From SIG565 sp045646145 (GTDB lineage: Bacteria; Bacillota; Clostridia; Oscillospirales; Acutalibacteraceae): a stretch of DNA of 28,006 bases. Below are positions 22,750 to 28,006 of the stretch, in pieces. Position numbers and translations under genes: made by a program. Location: the NCBI GenBank assembly GCA_045646145.1, contig JAZRKE010000063.1, positions 1 to 28,006 on the forward strand, given 5' to 3'. The notes below the pieces were generated by a model that was not told the DNA's origin, did not search any database, and worked only from the letters and a program-made list of their open reading frames with translations. Positions within the stretch are counted from its first letter, which is position 1, and each line of letters begins with the position of its first letter.

Positions 22750-22765
22750 TACACTAAAGTTTACA
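22750..22765 (-). repeat. Operator-like direct repeat, downstream copy
   Basis: The minus strand reads TGTAAACTTTAGTGTA and matches the copy at 22791-22806 at 14 of 16 positions, in the same orientation and 41 bp away (about four helical turns). It lies just downstream of the expected nagA transcription start. Confidence 0.6.
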
Positions 22766-22788
22766 TATTGAATTACTCACTTTGTATT

Positions 22789-22817
22789 AGTATACTAAAG
22801 TTTGCACAATAAATCAA
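22789..22817 (-). promoter_or_regulatory. Sigma-A promoter of nagA
   Basis: On the minus strand, -35 TTGATT (22817..22812) and -10 TATACT (22794..22789) have a 17-nt spacer. The spacer and -10 are occupied by one copy of the direct repeat. Confidence 0.65.
22791..22806 (-). repeat. Operator-like direct repeat, promoter copy
   Basis: The minus strand reads TGCAAACTTTAGTATA, covering most of the -35/-10 spacer and four bases of the -10 of the nagA promoter. Together with the copy at 22750-22765 it forms a pair of same-orientation sites, as expected for an AraC-family regulator. The regulator encoded next door is the obvious candidate. Placement over and after the core promoter suggests repression. 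Confidence 0.6.
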
Positions 22818-22843
22818 TCACTTATGGGTTAAAAATCATATAA

Positions 22844-24070
22844 TTATGTGTTTTTTCTGTAACTATTTGGGGTCATACCATAAAAACTTTTAAACTTATC
22901 TCTAAAAAAGGTCTCATTATCATAGCCAACTGCACTAATTATTTCTTTAATTGACATTTTTGTATTTTTCAGCAGCTCTGCTGCAATACTGCATCTCTTT
23001 TCCTGCAAAAGCTTCGAAAAGGGAGCGCCAAAGGTGTTTTTTATAAGCTCACCTGTGTAAACTTCGCTGTAGCCCAGAATTACCGACAAATCCTTTATCT
23101 TTGCCGATTTTATATTGTTTTCGATATATTCCTCTACCCTACTTTTAAGCCTTATAGTGCGGTTATTTTCACTTGTTTGATACTCATCCAACGAATCGAG
23201 CGCCCCTAAAACCTCGCTTTCATACGGCACCGAGAATGCGGCACCCTTTTTAGCAGAGCTGAGTGCCAGAGCCGCTGCCGCCACAAGCAAAGTGTACTGT
23301 AATTTCTTACCATTAAGCACCGAGGCTATGAAAAAGCCGATAAATGTATCGAAACTTGCGGTAAAATCAATATGCTCTGCTTTAAAAGCCGATTGAAACA
23401 GGGTTTGCTTCTTTCCGACACATAAATATCCGTTGGTGCCGAAATTTATTACCACGCACAAAAGCGGATATTTATTCTTGAAGAATTTTACAATATCCTC
23501 TCGGTTTTCGTGTTTTGAAATATTCTTAGCCTGTGCTTCATTTATGAAAATATAATTTACTAAATTCAAATCAAGATTTATATCGGGGTCTTCTGGAGCG
23601 AAAAATATCTTCATATTTTTTTTGTGCGCTATACTTATTATCCTATCAAAATTAGAAACACCGTCATCAATAATCAGCGCATCCTCACCTGAAAATCGGT
23701 TCAGAACCATTTCGGCAAACTCAACCGAAACCTCGCCGTTAGTTCCCTTAAAGTATAATTTTTTAGACCGCGCTCCGTTTTCAAGCAAGACAATACTGTG
23801 TGCGCTCGGTTTATGAACCGATTTTAAATTAGCAGTATTAACACCACTGTTTTTAAGGGCTTCGCGAAGGAACTCGCTTGAATCACCAACATATCCTGCA
23901 TGGGAAATTTTTGAAATTCCCGCGCGGGAAAGTGCCACCGAAATATTAAGACCTCTGCCGCCTGCAAAGGTTTGAGAAGTGCCGATTTCAAGCGTATCGG
24001 CAGAAAAATCAAGTCTTTCCACAGTGTATATACACTCAGCATAAAGTGTTCCAAAATTAAGAATATTCAC
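22844..24070 (-). CDS. PfkB sugar-kinase-like sensor fused to an AraC-family DNA-binding domain
   Basis: The 408-residue protein has two parts. Residues 1-290 form a PfkB/ribokinase-like domain with GGRGLN (37-42, sugar-side signature) and the C-terminal DTF signature region. Residues 308-408 form a two-helix-turn-helix AraC/XylS domain (KDLSVILGYSEVYTGELIKNTFG, then IKEIISAVGYDNETFFRDKFKSFYG). The kinase active-site motif, usually GAGD, reads ASFD (238-241): the catalytic Asp241 remains but the glycines forming the anion hole are lost. It is probably a ligand-binding, non-phosphorylating sensor. The start is a GTG with a GAGGGTGG SD. Probable targets are its neighbour nagA and the glycan genes nearby. 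Regulation by a sugar or sugar phosphate is inference. Confidence 0.88.
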   Translation of the reverse strand: MNILNFGTLYAECIYTVERLDFSADTLEIGTSQTFAGGRGLNISVALSRAGISKISHAGYVGDSSEFLREALKNSGVNTANLKSVHKPSAHSIVLLENGARSKKLYFKGTNGEVSVEFAEMVLNRFSGEDALIIDDGVSNFDRIISIAHKKNMKIFFAPEDPDINLDLNLVNYIFINEAQAKNISKHENREDIVKFFKNKYPLLCVVINFGTNGYLCVGKKQTLFQSAFKAEHIDFTASFDTFIGFFIASVLNGKKLQYTLLVAAAALALSSAKKGAAFSVPYESEVLGALDSLDEYQTSENNRTIRLKSRVEEYIENNIKSAKIKDLSVILGYSEVYTGELIKNTFGAPFSKLLQEKRCSIAAELLKNTKMSIKEIISAVGYDNETFFRDKFKSFYGMTPNSYRKNT

Positions 24071-24100
24071 GAATACACCACCCTCAAATACATTAGATAA

Positions 24101-24129
24101 ATTGTAAAATAATTTGCATGTTTTGTCAA
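24101..24129 (-). promoter_or_regulatory. Sigma-A promoter of the PfkB-AraC regulator gene
   Basis: On the minus strand, -35 TTGACA (24129..24124) and -10 TACAAT (24106..24101) have a 17-nt spacer. I see no copy of the nagA-type direct repeat here. Confidence 0.8.
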
Positions 24130-24136
24130 GATAAAT

Positions 24137-24175
24137 AGGTAATAGGTCCTCTCCCGTGGAGAAGCCCTATTACCT
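24137..24175 (-). other. Second hairpin after the beta-helix gene terminator
   Basis: A 10-bp perfect stem (24137-24146 with 24166-24175) encloses an inner 5-bp stem (24150-24154 with 24158-24162). No T-run follows on either strand. It lies between the terminator of the upstream gene and the -35 of the regulator promoter. Its role is unknown. Confidence 0.5.
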
Positions 24176-24176
24176 A

Positions 24177-24208
24177 AAAAAGACTTGGGGGGAACCCCAA
24201 GTCTTTTT
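24177..24208 (-). terminator. Rho-independent terminator of the beta-helix protein gene
   Basis: A 14-bp perfect stem (24177-24190 with 24195-24208) with a 4-nt loop ends in CTTTTTTAG on the minus strand, ten bases after the stop codon. Confidence 0.9.
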
Positions 24209-24217
24209 AATTACCTT

Positions 24218-27200
24218 TTATAAAGTTATCTGGTGTCTGTTTCTTGCAACAAAATCACCAGTCGGATCATACTTTTCCTTAAACTGCTTGGCTGAATATC
24301 TTGTGCCATTCATACGGAATGTTTCGTTCGCAACCTGAACATACATATTATTCTCAAATATAGGTTCACCGCCCTCATTGATAGCAGAAACACCTAATCC
24401 TATGTTAATCGCACCATCAAAGACATTATCTTTTATCACGAAGGTGCTCTTTCCGTTTTCAATTACGGTAAAGTTTCCTTCCGATGTACTACCCTTGATA
24501 TTTGCGGCTACGCCCTTGTCAGGACGGTATGCAGCACCCCAAGCAATATCATCCTGTGTACCGCCTGCATCACGGCATATGTTGCCTTCAAAGGTGATGT
24601 TTTTCATATAGGAGCCATCGCCTTCTTGGTGATGCAAGAAATATTCAATATTATAAACATTTCTTTCAAGCAGATTATTGCTGAATGTAATATCTTCATA
24701 TGTGGCTACAGAATCACCCGATGCATCTATCTGGAATGTAATACCTGCATCGTAACACTCATAAACATAGCAACTATCAATAGTAAAGTCATTGCAGCTG
24801 CCATAACGTTCAATACCGTTACCAAGGCGAACATATTCTGAAGGTGTTGTGGTTTCAAAATCACCAACATTCGTCTGACGAGCGCCGCCTATCCAACCGA
24901 TTTCAAGGCCTCTACAGGTTGTATTATTTCCTGCAGTAATACCAAAGTTACCGTATTTAAGTGTTAAGTTCTCAATAGTTACGCCGGCACCTTGAATACG
25001 TATATTAGCTCTGGCAAAAGGAACCTCAACAGCTGCAAAGCTAGAGGGAGCAACGCCATTTGGTAAAAGAACATATGCTGTATAATTATCATAATCATAG
25101 AAGAAATCATAAGCCTCGGCTAACTTATCGTATTGCTCATCATATAATGCATGCTTATCTTCACCAACGCCGTCAGCTCTGTTCCACTTTTTATCAGCCA
25201 CAGTTACGCTTCCATCATTGCCTATAAAGAAGATTGCACCGATATCAACATGTTCTTGCTTTCCGGCAAACATTTGAGAAGTATTTACACTCCAGAGTGA
25301 ATAACCGTCCGGTACATCAATAGTGCTGTTTAAGCCGGGTTCATTTGTGAAAGAAACACTTTCTGTAACCTGTGTAAAGCTATCCTTCAAATCTAAAGAA
25401 CCGTAAACATTAGGTTTGGGTCCATCGCCATAAGCACCGATAGATATACCATCCGTAACACCTACCGAAACATTTGGCGCACCAACAATTTCTTCACGGA
25501 ATGTATCACCGCGATTAAGCAGGATAGCATCTCCGCTTGCAGCTTTGGCGATTGCTGCAGCTACAGTCTGAAGGGGCTCATTTTCAGAGGTTCCCGCATT
25601 AGTGTCTAAACCGTCATTTGATACATAATAAACGGTATTACCGGTTACTGTATCTGCAAGACCTGTAATCTCAGTCTTCAGGTTATTAGCGGCAAAATTT
25701 ATAGCCTGAGCATCATAATTAGGCTTAAAGGTTTCTGTTTTCTCATCATTATAAACCCTGGTACCGTCCTTAGTTTCAATAATCGTTGTAACTGTGAACG
25801 GCTGGTCGCCCCAAGTTTCCCAATTCATATCTGTAAGATTTACAGTAATAAAGTAATTAGAAATACTTGAGAACATAGTCGGGTCATAAATAGCCTGACC
25901 ATATTCACCTGTAATCTGTTCGTAAACGGTATCGCTGAAAAGCTCAGCAACCTTGTCATCCGAACGGACAATCCTAAATCCTACCCTATTATACTTGGTA
26001 TTATCAAGGGAGGATACAATACGCATATCTACCTGCGTGCCTTCCTTCTCAGTATTTCGGTCAATAGCGGGGTTTGTAATCTGCCACTTAACGCCAAATA
26101 CGTTCGTTGTAACAAACTTAGCATAAGCTCCACCCGTAGTAACACCTGCATCAAGAGACTGAGTGCAAGCCTCATCGGTAAACCAGCCTGCAAATAATTT
26201 ACCTAATTGATTATACGGTGCTGTTTTAGTTTCTCCCCTGTACTGAGAAATATCTTTATAATAGGTAACCTCAATGTTAGTATAATCCTCAGTAACGCTC
26301 GAGAATAAGTCTAATTCTTGGTCACTGAAATCAATAGCAACCGCAAAACCCTTTACATAACCACCGGGAAGCATAACAAAGCCTACACTACCCTTGTTGG
26401 GGCTATTAGTTGCAAATGGATTAGTTCCCTCATAAGTGTCAGAAACATTTTCTCCGGTGATATCTAATTTAATGTTGTTGTCATTTATAGCGAGCGACAA
26501 ATCGTATTGCTTATTAACTTCAACGGTATCAATAGTAACATCCCTATATCTACCATACTCATTGTAACCGTTTGCAACATCATAATAATTGAAAACAAAC
26601 TGCTGTGTTGTCGAGAAGAAACGACCAGCCGAAATATAGGCACCTGTTGAATTTGCAGTGTTTTCGAAAGTATAGTCGCTGTTAAGGCTTATGTTATAAG
26701 CTATACCGAACGAATTAGACCAATTTCCAAGATTGAGCGGCGTAAAATCGGTAGTTACAGTATATTGGCTGAAATCCTTAATCATTTCAACAGTAGACGG
26801 ATTTTTAAGATATATCAGGTGAGTGTTAGAGCCAGTGAAATAAGCCCCCGATCCGGTAGAAAATTCAGGGTTCTTAAACTTTCCTTCTGCAGCTAAGCCA
26901 TTATTATAAACATTAGCAACGCCCCATGTCTGCTCGAACTCAGCCTGAGTTGCCTTAGAGAAATCATAATCAAAGAGTTTTACAGAGTTTAATGAACCAT
27001 TGGTTACAACTATGTAAATATCTTTATTAGCAGTATTCGATTTCTGGGCTGTAATTTTATAGGTTCCTTCTTCCACAGTTATAAGGGTATAATTTTCCTC
27101 ATTGTAAATTAATTCATCATTTTCATTTATCCAGGTAATATTTTCACCCGATTCCACACTACCGTCATCAAATTCAAAGAGAATGCCGGAAAGATCCAAT

Positions 27201-28006
27201 TTATTGGTTACATTCATAGGAATCGCAGGCTTATTAGCCGGAATAATCACAATAGGTGCTGTGCAATCAGCAATAGCACTAATTTCTTCATCGGTAAAGC
27301 TAATTGCAACCTCAAAGTCCTTTACATAGCCACCAGCAGTGAGAGCAAAACCAATACTTCCCTTATTAGAACTATTAGTTGCATATGCATTAGTTCCCTC
27401 ATAAGTGTCAGAAACATTTTCTCCGGTGATATCTAATTTAAGATTATCTCCATTTATAGCGAGTGAGAAATCGTATTGCTTATTAACTTCAACGGTATCA
27501 ATAGTAACATCTTTATATCTACCAGGAACAAGATAACCGTTTACAACATCAAAATAAGCAAAAACAAATTGATTTGTTGTCGAGAAGAAACGACCGGCAG
27601 AAATAAAGGCTCCGGTTGAATTCTTGGTGTTTTCAAACACATAATTGCCGTTAAGGCTAATATTATAGGCTATAGCGAACAAATTATTCCAAGGGGTGGC
27701 AGCAACATGAGTCGGTATGAATTCTGAAGCTACGGTATATTGACCGAATTTCTTGATCATTTCAACAGTCGCCTGATCCTTAAGATATATAAGGTGATGC
27801 TGTGTGGCAGAGTTATACATATACGCTCCCTTTTGGGAATCGAAAGTAATATTAGTTAATTTACTTGTATAACTATCTTCATGAACATTAGCAACGCCCC
27901 ATATCTGCTCGAACTCAGCCTGAGTTGCCTTAGAGAAATCATAATCAAAGAGTTTTACAGTGTTTAATGAACCGTTGGCTACAACTATGTAGAAATCTTT
28001 GCTAAC
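24218..28006 (-). CDS. Large modular surface protein: duplicated lectin-like modules plus right-handed beta-helix (5' end outside window)
   Basis: The reading frame is open from the right edge, so the 1262 residues seen are the C-terminal part. The ATG at 27820 is internal. In order there are a first lectin/ConA-like module (about 10-275), a short Ig-like domain (about 278-340), and a second copy of the lectin-like module (about 340-575). Next comes an InlB-type repeat-like segment (KLFAGWFTDEACT, near 610-625), then a beta-sandwich region (about 640-760). The last 480 residues form a right-handed parallel beta-helix that starts with YYVSNDGLDTNAG, the typical opening of DUF1565/polysaccharide-lyase-like helices. 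Such proteins are exported and often cut or bind polysaccharides. There is no C-terminal sortase motif or S-layer domain. Catalytic activity cannot be assigned; the signal peptide would lie outside the window. Confidence 0.8.
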   Translation of the reverse strand, partial: VSKDFYIVVANGSLNTVKLFDYDFSKATQAEFEQIWGVANVHEDSYTSKLTNITFDSQKGAYMYNSATQHHLIYLKDQATVEMIKKFGQYTVASEFIPTHVAATPWNNLFAIAYNISLNGNYVFENTKNSTGAFISAGRFFSTTNQFVFAYFDVVNGYLVPGRYKDVTIDTVEVNKQYDFSLAINGDNLKLDITGENVSDTYEGTNAYATNSSNKGSIGFALTAGGYVKDFEVAISFTDEEISAIADCTAPIVIIPANKPAIPMNVTNKLDLSGILFEFDDGSVESGENITWINENDELIYNEENYTLITVEEGTYKITAQKSNTANKDIYIVVTNGSLNSVKLFDYDFSKATQAEFEQTWGVANVYNNGLAAEGKFKNPEFSTGSGAYFTGSNTHLIYLKNPSTVEMIKDFSQYTVTTDFTPLNLGNWSNSFGIAYNISLNSDYTFENTANSTGAYISAGRFFSTTQQFVFNYYDVANGYNEYGRYRDVTIDTVEVNKQYDLSLAINDNNIKLDITGENVSDTYEGTNPFATNSPNKGSVGFVMLPGGYVKGFAVAIDFSDQELDLFSSVTEDYTNIEVTYYKDISQYRGETKTAPYNQLGKLFAGWFTDEACTQSLDAGVTTGGAYAKFVTTNVFGVKWQITNPAIDRNTEKEGTQVDMRIVSSLDNTKYNRVGFRIVRSDDKVAELFSDTVYEQITGEYGQAIYDPTMFSSISNYFITVNLTDMNWETWGDQPFTVTTIIETKDGTRVYNDEKTETFKPNYDAQAINFAANNLKTEITGLADTVTGNTVYYVSNDGLDTNAGTSENEPLQTVAAAIAKAASGDAILLNRGDTFREEIVGAPNVSVGVTDGISIGAYGDGPKPNVYGSLDLKDSFTQVTESVSFTNEPGLNSTIDVPDGYSLWSVNTSQMFAGKQEHVDIGAIFFIGNDGSVTVADKKWNRADGVGEDKHALYDEQYDKLAEAYDFFYDYDNYTAYVLLPNGVAPSSFAAVEVPFARANIRIQGAGVTIENLTLKYGNFGITAGNNTTCRGLEIGWIGGARQTNVGDFETTTPSEYVRLGNGIERYGSCNDFTIDSCYVYECYDAGITFQIDASGDSVATYEDITFSNNLLERNVYNIEYFLHHQEGDGSYMKNITFEGNICRDAGGTQDDIAWGAAYRPDKGVAANIKGSTSEGNFTVIENGKSTFVIKDNVFDGAINIGLGVSAINEGGEPIFENNMYVQVANETFRMNGTRYSAKQFKEKYDPTGDFVARNRHQITL
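26314..27037 (-). repeat. Internal coding repeat, downstream copy (lectin-like module)
   Basis: This is the second copy of a roughly 970-bp coding period. It shares long near-identical DNA with the copy at 27283-28006. For example, 26911-26985 matches 27886-27960 with one mismatch (offset 975), and about 50 bp from 26421 matches from 27390 exactly (offset 969). Confidence 0.85.
27283..28006 (-). repeat. Internal coding repeat, upstream copy (lectin-like module, cut by window edge)
   Basis: This copy carries the same segments as 26314-27037 in the same order. Encoded signatures common to both are KLFDYDFSKATQAEFEQ, NISLNxxYxFEN, VTIDTVEVNKQYD and LDITGENVSDTYEGTN. Because the match continues to the last base, further copies may exist beyond the edge. 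Confidence 0.8.

Noticed and set aside
27818..27820. ATG at 27820 as the start of the beta-helix protein
   Set aside because: The frame remains open for all 62 codons up to the window edge, and those codons encode a clear copy of the downstream repeat. The gene is 5'-truncated by the window, not started here.

Overview
The window looks like chromosome from a low-GC Gram-positive bacterium, most likely a gut-type Clostridia (Firmicutes). The grounds are strong GGAGG-type ribosome binding sites, near-consensus sigma-A promoters with 17-bp spacers, hairpin-plus-T terminators, an ECF-type transporter component, a choloylglycine hydrolase family enzyme, and glycan-degradation genes. This is inference; no rRNA or other taxonomic marker is present. 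I see no tRNA, rRNA, CRISPR array, insertion sequence or prophage gene.

Layout. (1) 1-2.6 kb, minus strand: the first bases of an unseen gene behind a strongly structured leader, class II fructose-bisphosphate aldolase, and a two-gene operon (a degenerate CAT/E2-like acyltransferase and a membrane protein). (2) 2.7-6.9 kb, plus strand: trmL, then the glycolytic operon pgk-tpiA-gpmI. (3) 7.0-9.3 kb, minus: metY-metA, which makes homocysteine from homoserine through O-acetylhomoserine. (4) 9.3-12.9 kb, minus: a PcrA-type helicase followed by a membrane protein and a DUF5412-like protein. (5) 13.0-14.4 kb, plus: asnS. (6) 14.4-15.4 kb, minus: a choloylglycine hydrolase family enzyme whose promoter is overlaid by a near-perfect Fur box. 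(7) 15.6-16.8 kb, minus: a cobalamin riboswitch controlling a DUF4430 (transcobalamin-C-like) protein and an ECF S component, probably a vitamin B12 uptake module. (8) 16.8-19.1 kb, minus: a complete NitT/TauT-type ABC importer. (9) 19.2-21.2 kb, plus: a large GHL6-like glycoside hydrolase. (10) 21.2-24.1 kb, minus: a frameshifted fragment of a ROK sugar kinase, nagA, and a one-component regulator that fuses a PfkB-kinase-like sensor to an AraC DNA-binding domain. (11) 24.2-28.0 kb, minus: the C-terminal 1262 residues of a very large, probably secreted protein with duplicated lectin-like modules and a right-handed beta-helix.

How the parts fit. Regions 1-5 are core metabolism and housekeeping. 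Regions 6-11 are nutrient acquisition: bile-acid or N-acyl amide hydrolysis (probably iron-responsive), B12 uptake (riboswitch-controlled), an unknown organic solute importer, and an amino-sugar/glycan locus. The most unusual items are the PfkB-AraC fusion with a damaged kinase motif next to matching direct-repeat operators at the nagA promoter, the Fur box on the choloylglycine hydrolase promoter, the two-state riboswitch expression platform, and the SD-sequestering leader at the left edge.
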